This document shows, in pieces, positions 7,422 through 19,105 of a DNA stretch of 64,000 nucleotides. A program made the position numbers and the translations under genes. The notes beneath the pieces are model-generated. The model had not been told where the DNA came from. It did not search any database and saw only the letters and a program-made list of their open reading frames with translations. Numbering within the stretch: position 1 is the first letter of the stretch; each line of letters opens with the position of its first letter. The DNA comes from Allomyces macrogynus ATCC 38327. Lineage: Eukaryota; Blastocladiomycota; Blastocladiomycetes; Blastocladiales; Blastocladiaceae. The stretch spans positions 112,229-176,228 of the forward strand of contig GG745344.1 in NCBI GenBank assembly GCA_000151295.1. The letters run 5' to 3'.

Positions 7422-10110
7422 GTGTGCGACGGTTTGCCCTCCCTGCTGGGCGGCGGCTGATGTGGTATGGGAGTTCTCAATGCGCAGCCGTTGATCCTGC
7501 CGCCACCCTGGCAAGGTCTGGCCGACTGACTGCACGTATCCCAGTCTTTGCCCTGCCTTGATTTGCTCGATTGCTGTTTCCTTTCTGTGTTTCGTTTCCG
7601 TTTGTTTGTTTGTTTGTTTGTTTGTCTGTTTGTTTGATTGCTTTTGTTGGATGTTCTTTTGTTTGCCCGTTTGGGTGTTTCGTCTCTTTTTCTCCGTTGT
7701 CCTGTCTTGATTCCTTCCTGTCTCTTTTTCTGCTGTTTTCCTTTTTTGTGTGGGCGTGATTTTTCCTTGTTCTCTTTGTTGTTTGCCTGATGTTTTTCGC
7801 GTTCTTTTCTCTCGTTTGTTTTGCTTTTGTCATATACACCTGTTTTCTTTCCTGCATTCAGCATCAAGTATTGCCCGCACATTGGGATTGGGTGAGTGTT
7901 GGAATGTCCCGTGAAGTTCCTTCCTTTCAGCTCTTGTGCGGAGTTGCTTCCCTTTTCCACGCGCTTGTTGTGGGTGAGCTGCGAGCGTCTTTGATGCATG
8001 GCCATCGCGGTTTCATGTACATAAGAAACAGCTCGTGTCGGGGCGTTCGGCTCGCGTTTGTGTTTTCCTGTGCAATGTTTCGTTTGTCGCTTCTTTTGTT
8101 TGCGTTGTTCGCGTCGGTTCCACCATGGGTGTGCGTGATGGTGGCAACCTCGGTTATGGTTGCCACTGCTGTTGAAGTGCAGAGTGCGAATTGCGTCTTT
8201 CCATGGCTTGCAGGTCCAGACACTTCATTATTTGATTCCTGTGCAGGATGCGAGTGCTTTTCAGGACAGACAATCAATCAGGCAGGCAAACTGTCCTGCA
8301 GATGAGTTCTCAATATGCTGCCCAATCGATCAAAGACCTTGGCTGGGCCTGCAGTTGGGTGAAATTGTTGGAATGGTGAATCCAGCACTGCCGTCCTTGA
8401 TCAGGTTTTGGTGCAGAGGTTAACTCAACAGAAATTTCGAGGCGAATTGCAACAAACAAGCAAGCATCCTAGGCTTTCGTCAATTTTGTGCCTGCGTCCC
8501 GGCGCGATTGAAAGCTGTTCAATCGTGGGCCTGCACACGGGATGTCGGCGTGTTCAGCTCTCATTAGCCTCATGCCATTGTGACCAATGCTCAGCTGGAC
8601 CGACTCCGACCAAGGCACAATGACCGCCACGACCGCGCGACTGGGGGTGTGCTGAACGCGCGAGGCGCGAAACAGAAACGGCCGCAGAGTGTGTGCGCTG
8701 GATCAAAGCCAATGGCGTGAGCAACAGCCACGGAAATGGTGAGAGTGTTGCTGTCAAGGTTTCTATGGCAACGGCTTCAGCAAGAACAGGTCTACTGTTG
8801 TGTTTCTGTGTGTTGATCTTGTCATTTTGTTTGTTTGTGTTTTGTTTTTTGATTTTTGATTTTTGTTTCTACGCTATTTTGCAACATAATCTTCTCGCCT
8901 TTTCCACAAAAGCTTGTGACGTGGCTAGTTGCGCGCTCACCTATCATCATCAATCAAATTTCAAGAAAGCCGAACGCAAGTCTTCACAGGAGGAACGTCA
9001 TTCATTCGGGTGGCCCAACAACAATGCCAGATAAGACAATTGAGCACTTTGAGAGCAGCTTCCTTTCCTTCGCGTCGCCAAGGGCTTGCCGCTCTGCTTT
9101 GCCTCAATGCAACACAGTGCGGAGCGAGAGCAGCATGCGCCTGCACATTATGTTACATACATACACACCCACGGCTGCATTGGTCGCGCAATTTGTGCAC
9201 AACAGTTTCAAGGCAATTGTCACAACCATGTATGCAGCCCAACCATGTATGCAGCCATGACGGGCAAATAACGCGTGTTTTGTGGAAACAGCCTGGGCCA
9301 CAAACACTGAACTGGGTGCACAGACCAAGGACATTGAGTGAATACAGCCACAATGCGCTCAGTGGTTCTTTGATATGTGATTCCTGGGAACATGATTGCA
9401 TCTTGGTCGGTCGGTACTCAGGTGTGCAGGTGCTTCCAACAAGGAGTATTGTTTGGAAAGCTCTCACATCCCGATCCGTGTTCCAAAGCTTGAGAGAACC
9501 GCCAACAGGTTTGCCGGCGTCCTTGCGTGTTCCAGCAAACTTTGCTCGGCCTCACCAATCAAGATGTGTTGCAGCCCCACACAAGTCCTTCAGCTCGCTT
9601 GCTGCACACAAGGGCACGGAGATGTGCGCATTGCGGCTTGGGGAGACTGCACCAAACATTGCCGAGGTCCTGTGCAGCGCGCGCATCCTCACAATACCTG
9701 AAACTGGATCAAAGGCATGGAGAGGATAGGATGCCTGCCAGCAGGCTTTTACTCTCCAACACCTCCTCCCTCTCACGCCATCGTCGACCGGAACACGTAA
9801 CACTAGTTGCTCAGATCAACTCTCGCCTGCATTGAGGCAATGCTTGTTGCTTGTCAAGCTCAACACAAGCCATTGTGATGGAGGCTCGGTGTCACGGGCC
9901 ATGCCTGCGTTGAATTGCACACAGTGTGAGTCCTCCTGTGCAAATGCATCACGTCAGATCACTCACTCGCTGATAGCTCCTGGCCAGTGGGCACTGGATC
10001 TCCCTGATCGCGTGTCATCCAAGTCCAGGCTGACATGAATCCAGCATTTCGGTTCCCTCTGCAAGATTGAAATCGCGTGCTGCGCCATCGCTCCAGCACC
10101 GGATCAGCGG
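7422..10110. other. Array spacer (2.7 kb; recurs at 11323-14011 and 15224-17912)
   Basis: Non-coding spacer downstream of each repeat gene. It holds a T-rich stretch with a (GTTT)n run at 7600-7636. At 8138-8188 a segment resembles the copia LTR, including a 9-bp-arm hairpin at 8141-8166. A 16-base direct repeat AACCATGTATGCAGCC occurs at ~9226-9256. Open frames up to 266 codons occur (8929-9729), but they overlap frames on both strands and have no family features, so I do not call them genes. The last ~100 bases lead into the TATA box of the next unit. Confidence 0.6.
8138..8188 (+). repeat. Copia-LTR-like remnant with hairpin in the spacer (also ~12039-12089 and ~15940-15990)
   Basis: GATGGTGGCAACCT-GGTTATGGTTGCCAC and the following GAAGTGCAGAGTGC nearly repeat LTR positions ~2809-2872. 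The stem GTGGCAACC / GGTTGCCAC is preserved exactly, with an 8-nt loop. Flanking sequence is not LTR-like. Confidence 0.7.
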
Positions 10111-10117
10111 TATATAA
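10111..10117 (+). promoter_or_regulatory. TATA box of the repeat gene (copies at 14012 and 17913)
   Basis: TATATAA lies 94-100 bases before the proposed start codon at 10211. It is kept in all complete units. An ATG at 10117 overlaps it and so cannot be on the transcript. Confidence 0.7.
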
Positions 10118-10210
10118 TGCAATTCTGCCACCCTCTGACGGCTAGACCATCAACGGCGGCTGCTCCCTTCCGCACTTGCTCTCTTGCTCAGTCCCAAAGA
10201 ACCAAACAAG

Positions 10211-11322
10211 ATGACGAACTCTTACGACTGTACGACAATGCCTCTGCGATGTCTTGTTCCTGCAGATATCAAGGGGTGGCCCGGACTAACACTGTCACTC
10301 CTGCTCATGAAACGATAACAGACGACTCGTACGATTCGTATGGCTACGGCCATGATGATGGCAAGAAGGGCGATGACTATGGCCACGACTCGTACGATTC
10401 GTATGGTGGCTATGGCCACGATGACAAGAAGGACAGCTATGGCTACGACTCGTATGACTCGTATGGTTATGGTCATGACAAGAAGGACGACTACGACAGC
10501 TACGATTCGTACGATTCGTATGGCTATGGCCACGACAAGAAGGATGACTACGACAGCTATGATTCGTACGATTCGTATGGCTATGGCTACGACAAGAAGG
10601 ACGACTACGACAGCTACAACTCGTACGACTCGTATGGGTATGGGCATGACGATAAGAAGGACGATTACTATGGCCATGATTCGTACGACTCGTACGGCTA
10701 TGGCTATGATGGCAAGGACGACTACTACGGCCACGATTCATACGACTCGTACGGCTATGGCTATGATGGCAAGGACGACTACTATGGCCATGATTCGTAT
10801 GATTCGTATGGCTATGGCTATGACAACAAGGATGACTACGACAGCTACGACTCGTACGACTCGTATGGCTATGGTCATGACGACAAGAAGGACGATTACT
10901 ACGGCCATGATTCGTACGACTCGTATGGCTATGGCCATGATGACAAGGACGACTATTATGGCCACGACTCATATGACTCGTATGGCTATGGCTATGACAA
11001 GAAGGACGACTACAACTCGTACGACTCGTACGATTCGTATGGTTACGGCCATGACGACAAGAAGGACGACTACTATGGCCATGATTCGTACGACTCGTAC
11101 GGCTATGGCTACGACAACAAGGACGACTACTACGGCCACGATTCGTATGATTCGTACGGCTATGGCTATGACAACAAGGACGACTACTACGGCCATGACT
11201 CGTATGATTCGTACGGTTATGGCTATGACAAGAAGGACGATTACTATGGCCATGACTCGTACGACTCGTACGGCTATGGCTACGACTCGTACGACCATGG
11301 CTACGGCCACGGCCACTGCTAA
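10211..11322 (+). CDS. Tyr/Asp/Gly-rich 19-residue-repeat protein, array copy 2
   Basis: I infer two exons, 10211-10229 and 10322-11322, giving 339 residues. The intron (92 nt) starts GTACGA, has a CTAAC branch site at 10286-10290 and ends CAG at 10319-10321. Splicing joins MTNSYDY to DSYDSYGYG in frame. The protein is 17 tandem units of about 19 residues, consensus DSYDSYGYGYDxKDDYYGH with variants GHDDKK, GYDGK, GYDNK and YDSY for YYGH. It ends GYGHGHC, with the only cysteine. It lacks hydrophobic segments and has no evident signal peptide. Composition is dominated by Tyr, Asp, Gly, Ser, Lys and His, so it should be disordered and hydrophilic. I recognise no family. Tyr/Lys-rich repeats recall cross-linked structural proteins such as trematode eggshell proteins, but this is only a resemblance. 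Function is unknown. Confidence 0.75.
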
Positions 11323-14111
11323 GTGTGCGACGGTTTGCCCTCCCTGCTGGGCGGCGGCTGATGTGGTATGGGAGTTCTCAATGCGCAGCCGTTGATCCTG
11401 CCGCCACCCTGGCAAGGTCTGGCCGACTGACTGCACGTATCCCAGTCTTTGCCCTGCCTTGATTTGCTCGATTGCTGTTTCCTTTCTGTGTTTCGTTTCC
11501 GTTTGTTTGTTTGTTTGTTTGTTTGTCTGTTTGTTTGATTGCTTTTGTTGGATGTTCTTTTGTTTGCCCGTTTGGGTGTTTCGTCTCTTTTTCTCCGTTG
11601 TCCTGTCTTGATTCCTTCCTGTCTCTTTTTCTGCTGTTTTCCTTTTTTGTGTGGGCGTGATTTTTCCTTGTTCTCTTTGTTGTTTGCCTGATGTTTTTCG
11701 CGTTCTTTTCTCTCGTTTGTTTTGCTTTTGTCATATACACCTGTTTTCTTTCCTGCATTCAGCATCAAGTATTGCCCGCACATTGGGATTGGGTGAGTGT
11801 TGGAATGTCCCGTGAAGTTCCTTCCTTTCAGCTCTTGTGCGGAGTTGCTTCCCTTTTCCACGCGCTTGTTGTGGGTGAGCTGCGAGCGTCTTTGATGCAT
11901 GGCCATCGCGGTTTCATGTACATAAGAAACAGCTCGTGTCGGGGCGTTCGGCTCGCGTTTGTGTTTTCCTGTGCAATGTTTCGTTTGTCGCTTCTTTTGT
12001 TTGCGTTGTTCGCGTCGGTTCCACCATGGGTGTGCGTGATGGTGGCAACCTCGGTTATGGTTGCCACTGCAGTTGAAGTGCAGAGTGCGAATTGCGTCTT
12101 TCCATGGCTTGCAGGTCCAGACACTTCATTATTTGATTCCTGTGCAGGATGCGAGTGCTTTTCAGGACAGACAATCAATCAGGCAGGCAAACTGTCCTGC
12201 AGATGAGTTCTCAATATGCTGCCCAATCGATCAAAGACCTTGGCTGGGCCTGCAGTTGGGTGAAATTGTTGGAATGGTGAATCCAGCACTGCCGTCCTTG
12301 ATCAGGTTTTGGTGCAGAGGTTAACTCAACAGAAATTTCGAGGCGAATTGCAACAAACAAGCAAGCATCCTAGGCTTTCGTCAATTTTGTGCCTGCGTCC
12401 CGGCGCGATTGAAAGCTGTTCAATCGTGGGCCTGCACACGGGATGTCGGCGTGTTCAGCTCTCATTAGCCTCATGCCATTGTGACCAATGCTCAGCTGGA
12501 CCGACTCCGACCAAGGCACAATGACCGCCACGACCGCGCGACTGGGGGTGTGCTGAACGCGCGAGGCGCGAAACAGAAACGGCCGCAGAGTGTGTGCGCT
12601 GGATCAAAGCCAATGGCGTGAGCAACAGCCACGGAAATGGTGAGAGTGTTGCTGTCAAGGTTTCTATGGCAACGGCTTCAGCAAGAACAGGTCTACTGTT
12701 GTGTTTCTGTGTGTTGATCTTGTCATTTTGTTTGTTTGTGTTTTGTTTTTTGATTTTTGATTTTTGTTTCTACGCTATTTTGCAACATAATCTTCTCGCC
12801 TTTTCCACAAAAGCTTGTGACGTGGCTAGTTGCGCGCTCACCTATCATCATCAATCAAATTTCAAGAAAGCCGAACGCAAGTCTTCACAGGAGGAACGTC
12901 ATTCATTCGGGTGGCCCAACAACAATGCCAGATAAGACAATTGAGCACTTTGAGAGCAGCTTCCTTTCCTTCGCGTCGCCAAGGGCTTGCCGCTCTGCTT
13001 TGCCTCAATGCAACACAGTGCGGAGCGAGAGCAGCATGCGCCTGCACATTATGTTACATACATACACACCCACGGCTGCATTGGTCGCGCAATTTGTGCA
13101 CAACAGTTTCAAGGCAATTGTCACAACCATGTATGCAGCCCAACCATGTATGCAGCCATGACGGGCAAATAACGCGTGTTTTGTGGAAACAGCCTGGGCC
13201 ACAAACACTGAACTGGGTGCACAGACCAAGGACATTGAGTGAATACAGCCACAATGCGCTCAGTGGTTCTTTGATATGTGATTCCTGGGAACATGATTGC
13301 ATCTTGGTCGGTCGGTACTCAGGTGTGCAGGTGCTTCCAACAAGGAGTATTGTTTGGAAAGCTCTCACATCCCGATCCGTGTTCCAAAGCTTGAGAGAAC
13401 CGCCAACAGGTTTGCCGGCGTCCTTGCGTGTTCCAGCAAACTTTGCTCGGCCTCACCAATCAAGATGTGTTGCAGCCCCACACAAGTCCTTCAGCTCGCT
13501 TGCTGCACACAAGGGCACGGAGATGTGCGCATTGCGGCTTGGGGAGACTGCACCAAACATTGCCGAGGTCCTGTGCAGCGCGCGCATCCTCACAATACCT
13601 GAAACTGGATCAAAGGCATGGAGAGGATAGGATGCCTGCCAGCAGGCTTTTACTCTCCAACACCTCCTCCCTCTCACGCCATCGTCGACCGGAACACGTA
13701 ACACTAGTTGCTCAGATCAACTCTCGCCTGCATTGAGGCAATGCTTGTTGCTTGTCAAGCTCAACACAAGCCATTGTGATGGAGGCTCGGTGTCACGGGC
13801 CATGCCTGCATTGAATTGCACACAGTGTGAGTCCTCCTGTGCAAATGCATCACGTCAGATCACTCACTCGCTGATAGCTCCTGGCCAGTGGGCACTGGAT
13901 CTCCCTGATCGCGTGTCATCCAAGTCCAGGCTGACATGAATCCAGCATTTCGGTTCCCTCTGCAAGATTGAAATCGCGTGCTGCGCCATCGCTCCAGCAC
14001 CGGATCAGCGGTATATAATGCAATTCTGCCACCCTCTGACGGCTAGACCATCAACGGCGGCTGCTCCCTTCCGCACTTGCTCTCTTGCTCAGTCCCAAAG
14101 AACCAAACAAG

Positions 14112-15223
14112 ATGACGAACTCTTACGACTGTACGACAATGCCTCTGCGATGTCTTGTTCCTGCAGATATCAAGGGGTGGCCCGGACTAACACTGTCACT
14201 CCTGCTCATGAAACGATAACAGACGACTCGTACGATTCGTATGGCTACGGCCATGATGATGGCAAGAAGGGCGATGACTATGGCCACGACTCGTACGATT
14301 CGTATGGTGGCTATGGCCACGATGACAAGAAGGACAGCTATGGCTACGACTCGTATGACTCGTATGGTTATGGTCATGACAAGAAGGACGACTACGACAG
14401 CTACGATTCGTACGATTCGTATGGCTATGGCCACGACAAGAAGGATGACTACGACAGCTATGATTCGTACGATTCGTATGGCTATGGCTACGACAAGAAG
14501 GACGACTACGACAGCTACAACTCGTACGACTCGTATGGGTATGGGCATGACGATAAGAAGGACGATTACTATGGCCATGATTCGTACGACTCGTACGGCT
14601 ATGGCTATGATGGCAAGGACGACTACTACGGCCACGATTCATACGACTCGTACGGCTATGGCTATGATGGCAAGGACGACTACTATGGCCATGATTCGTA
14701 TGATTCGTATGGCTATGGCTATGACAACAAGGATGACTACGACAGCTACGACTCGTACGACTCGTATGGCTATGGTCATGACGACAAGAAGGACGATTAC
14801 TACGGCCATGATTCGTACGACTCGTATGGCTATGGCCATGATGACAAGGACGACTATTATGGCCACGACTCATATGACTCGTATGGCTATGGCTATGACA
14901 AGAAGGACGACTACAACTCGTACGACTCGTACGATTCGTATGGTTACGGCCATGACGACAAGAAGGACGACTACTATGGCCATGATTCGTACGACTCGTA
15001 CGGCTATGGCTACGACAACAAGGACGACTACTACGGCCACGATTCGTATGATTCGTACGGCTATGGCTATGACAACAAGGACGACTACTACGGCCATGAC
15101 TCGTATGATTCGTACGGTTATGGCTATGACAAGAAGGACGATTACTATGGCCATGACTCGTACGACTCGTACGGCTATGGCTACGACTCGTACGACCATG
15201 GCTACGGCCACGGCCACTGCTAA
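14112..15223 (+). CDS. Tyr/Asp/Gly-rich 19-residue-repeat protein, array copy 3
   Basis: Exons 14112-14130 and 14223-15223, with TATA box at 14012-14018. Its protein is the same 339 residues as copy 2, and I saw no coding difference. Promoter, intron and spacer also match. Nothing distinguishes the two copies functionally, so gene dosage or homogenisation is the likely theme. Confidence 0.75.
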
Positions 15224-18012
15224 GTGTGCGACGGTTTGCCCTCCCTGCTGGGCGGCGGCTGATGTGGTATGGGAGTTCTCAATGCGCAGCCGTTGATCCT
15301 GCCGCCACCCTGGCAAGGTCTGGCCGACTGACTGCACGTATCCCAGTCTTTGCCCTGCCTTGATTTGCTCGATTGCTGTTTCCTTTCTGTGTTTCGTTTC
15401 CGTTTGTTTGTTTGTTTGTTTGTTTGTCTGTTTGTTTGATTGCTTTTGTTGGATGTTCTTTTGTTTGCCCGTTTGGGTGTTTCGTCTCTTTTTCTCCGTT
15501 GTCCTGTCTTGATTCCTTCCTGTCTCTTTTTCTGCTGTTTTCCTTTTTTGTGTGGGCGTGATTTTTCCTTGTTCTCTTTGTTGTTTGCCTGATGTTTTTC
15601 GCGTTCTTTTCTCTCGTTTGTTTTGCTTTTGTCATATACACCTGTTTTCTTTCCTGCATTCAGCATCAAGTATTGCCCGCACATTGGGATTGGGTGAGTG
15701 TTGGAATGTCCCGTGAAGTTCCTTCCTTTCAGCTCTTGTGCGGAGTTGCTTCCCTTTTCCACGCGCTTGTTGTGGGTGAGCTGCGAGCGTCTTTGATGCA
15801 TGGCCATCGCGGTTTCATGTACATAAGAAACAGCTCGTGTCGGGGCGTTCGGCTCGCGTTTGTGTTTTCCTGTGCAATGTTTCGTTTGTCGCTTCTTTTG
15901 TTTGCGTTGTTCGCGTCGGTTCCACCATGGGTGTGCGTGATGGTGGCAACCTCGGTTATGGTTGCCACTGCAGTTGAAGTGCAGAGTGCGAATTGCGTCT
16001 TTCCATGGCTTGCAGGTCCAGACACTTCATTATTTGATTCCTGTGCAGGATGCGAGTGCTTTTCAGGACAGACAATCAATCAGGCAGGCAAACTGTCCTG
16101 CAGATGAGTTCTCAATATGCTGCCCAATCGATCAAAGACCTTGGCTGGGCCTGCAGTTGGGTGAAATTGTTGGAATGGTGAATCCAGCACTGCCGTCCTT
16201 GATCAGGTTTTGGTGCAGAGGTTAACTCAACAGAAATTTCGAGGCGAATTGCAACAAACAAGCAAGCATCCTAGGCTTTCGTCAATTTTGTGCCTGCGTC
16301 CCGGCGCGATTGAAAGCTGTTCAATCGTGGGCCTGCACACGGGATGTCGGCGTGTTCAGCTCTCATTAGCCTCATGCCATTGTGACCAATGCTCAGCTGG
16401 ACCGACTCCGACCAAGGCACAATGACCGCCACGACCGCGCGACTGGGGGTGTGCTGAACGCGCGAGGCGCGAAACAGAAACGGCCGCAGAGTGTGTGCGC
16501 TGGATCAAAGCCAATGGCGTGAGCAACAGCCACGGAAATGGTGAGAGTGTTGCTGTCAAGGTTTCTATGGCAACGGCTTCAGCAAGAACAGGTCTACTGT
16601 TGTGTTTCTGTGTGTTGATCTTGTCATTTTGTTTGTTTGTGTTTTGTTTTTTGATTTTTGATTTTTGTTTCTACGCTATTTTGCAACATAATCTTCTCGC
16701 CTTTTCCACAAAAGCTTGTGACGTGGCTAGTTGCGCGCTCACCTATCATCATCAATCAAATTTCAAGAAAGCCGAACGCAAGTCTTCACAGGAGGAACGT
16801 CATTCATTCGGGTGGCCCAACAACAATGCCAGATAAGACAATTGAGCACTTTGAGAGCAGCTTCCTTTCCTTCGCGTCGCCAAGGGCTTGCCGCTCTGCT
16901 TTGCCTCAATGCAACACAGTGCGGAGCGAGAGCAGCATGCGCCTGCACATTATGTTACATACATACACACCCACGGCTGCATTGGTCGCGCAATTTGTGC
17001 ACAACAGTTTCAAGGCAATTGTCACAACCATGTATGCAGCCCAACCATGTATGCAGCCATGACGGGCAAATAACGCGTGTTTTGTGGAAACAGCCTGGGC
17101 CACAAACACTGAACTGGGTGCACAGACCAAGGACATTGAGTGAATACAGCCACAATGCGCTCAGTGGTTCTTTGATATGTGATTCCTGGGAACATGATTG
17201 CATCTTGGTCGGTCGGTACTCAGGTGTGCAGGTGCTTCCAACAAGGAGTATTGTTTGGAAAGCTCTCACATCCCGATCCGTGTTCCAAAGCTTGAGAGAA
17301 CCGCCAACAGGTTTGCCGGCGTCCTTGCGTGTTCCAGCAAACTTTGCTCGGCCTCACCAATCAAGATGTGTTGCAGCCCCACACAAGTCCTTCAGCTCGC
17401 TTGCTGCACACAAGGGCACGGAGATGTGCGCATTGCGGCTTGGGGAGACTGCACCAAACATTGCCGAGGTCCTGTGCAGCGCGCGCATCCTCACAATACC
17501 TGAAACTGGATCAAAGGCATGGAGAGGATAGGATGCCTGCCAGCAGGCTTTTACTCTCCAACACCTCCTCCCTCTCACGCCATCGTCGACCGGAACACGT
17601 AACACTAGTTGCTCAGATCAACTCTCGCCTGCATTGAGGCAATGCTTGTTGCTTGTCAAGCTCAACACAAGCCATTGTGATGGAGGCTCGGTGTCACGGG
17701 CCATGCCTGCGTTGAATTGCACACAGTGTGAGTCCTCCTGTGCAAATGCATCACGTCAGATCACTCACTCGCTGATAGCTCCTGGCCAGTGGGCACTGGA
17801 TCTCCCTGATCGCGTGTCATCCAAGTCCAGGCTGACATGAATCCAGCATTTCGGTTCCCTCTGCAAGATTGAAATCGCGTGCTGCGCCATCGCTCCAGCA
17901 CCGGATCAGCGGTATATAATGCAATTCTGCCACCCTCTGACGGCTAGACCATCAACGGCGGCTGCTCCCTTCCGCACTTGCTCTCTTGCTCAGTCCCAAA
18001 GAACCAAACAAG

Positions 18013-18921
18013 ATGACGAACTCTTACGACTGTACGACAATGCCTCTGCGATGTCTTGTTCCTGCAGATATCAAGGGGTGGCCCGGACTAACACTGTCAC
18101 TCCTGCTCATGAAACGATAACAGACGACTCGTACGATTCGTATGGCTACGGCCATGATGATGGCAAGAAGGGCGATGACTATGGCCACGACTCGTACGAT
18201 TCGTATGGTGGCTATGGCCACGATGACAAGAAGGACAGCTATGGCTACGACTCGTATGACTCGTATGGTTATGGTCATGACAAGAAGGACGACTACGACA
18301 GCTACGATTCGTACGATTCGTATGGCTATGGCCACGACAAGAAGGATGACTACGACAGCTATGATTCGTACGATTCGTATGGCTATGGCTACGACAAGAA
18401 GGACGACTACGACAGCTACAACTCGTACGACTCGTATGGGTATGGGCATGACGATAAGAAGGACGATTACTATGGCCATGATTCGTACGACTCGTACGGC
18501 TATGGCTATGATGGCAAGGACGACTACTACGGCCACGATTCATACGACTCGTACGGCTATGGCTATGATGGCAAGGACGACTACTATGGCCATGATTCGT
18601 ATGATTCGTATGGCTATGGCTATGACAACAAGGATGACTACGACAGCTACGACTCGTACGACTCGTATGGCTATGGTCATGACGACAAGAAGGACGATTA
18701 CTACGGCCATGATTCGTACGACTCGTATGGCTATGGCCATGATGACAAGGACGACTATTATGGCCACGACTCATATGACTCGTATGGCTATGGCTATGAC
18801 AAGAAGGACGACTACAACTCGTACGACTCGTACGATTCGTATGGTTACGGCCATGACGACAAGAAGGACGACTACTATCGCCCTGATTCGTACGACTCGT
18901 ACGGCTATGGCTACGACAACA
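18013..18921 (+). CDS. Tyr/Asp/Gly-rich 19-residue-repeat protein, array copy 4, cut by the gap
   Basis: Exons 18013-18031 and 18124 to beyond 18921; TATA box at 17913-17919. About 14 of the 17 repeats are present before the run of N. Near the gap two bases differ from the other copies (18879 G to C, 18883 A to C), changing a GH pair to RP inside a repeat. Because they sit within 45 bases of the contig end, they may be low-quality calls. The 3' end is unknown. Confidence 0.7.
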
Positions 18922-19021
18922 NNNNNNNNNNNNNNNNNNNNNNNNNNNNNNNNNNNNNNNNNNNNNNNNNNNNNNNNNNNNNNNNNNNNNNNNNNNNNNN
19001 NNNNNNNNNNNNNNNNNNNNN
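18922..19021. other. Assembly gap (100 N)
   Basis: Exactly 100 undetermined bases, the usual placeholder for a gap of unknown size. It separates the tandem array from unique sequence and cuts genes on both sides. Confidence 0.99.
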
Positions 19022-19105
19022 CGCTCTGGTCGAGTGAGGGTGAAGGTGGGTCAGTCTTTCCGGCCACGACGATCAAGTATTGCATCAAAAAAAGAAACGG
19101 CATAC

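Larger units (their letters stand above)
6660..18921 (+). repeat. Tandem array of a 3901-bp unit (3.14 copies)
   Basis: Equivalent positions recur at a strict 3901-base spacing (for example 7571, 11472 and 15373). Units run 6660-10560, 10561-14461, 14462-18362 and 18363-18921, the last cut by the assembly gap. Each unit holds the repeat gene and a spacer. I noticed only isolated single-base differences between units: 8170 versus 12071 (T/A) and 9909-9911 versus 13810-13812 (GCG/GCA). Two more sit beside the gap at 18879 and 18883. Such identity across coding and non-coding parts means recent amplification, ongoing homogenisation, or an assembler-built array. Confidence 0.95.

Noticed and set aside
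7600..7760. 62-residue Phe/Leu/Cys-rich small membrane protein in the spacer
   Set aside because: It is the translation of a (GTTT)n and T-rich simple repeat.
8929..9729. 266-codon open frame in the array spacer (and its copies)
   Set aside because: No domain, no splice or promoter support and overlap with other frames. Identical copies add no independent evidence.
10117..10320. Start of the repeat protein at 10117 (MQFCHPL...)
   Set aside because: The ATG overlaps the TATA box, so it cannot be in the mRNA; the residues before the repeats look non-coding.
6600..18780. Long open frames on other strands and frames within the array (Thr/Met/Arg-rich, Val/Ile-rich and His/Ser-rich)
   Set aside because: They are shadows of the 57-base coding repeat, whose composition lacks stops in several frames. 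Only the Tyr/Asp frame has promoter, start, splice signals and a sensible synonymous pattern.
6660..18921. CRISPR-like or satellite array
   Set aside because: The short internal repeats are coding and the 3.9-kb units contain genes with introns; the host is a eukaryote.
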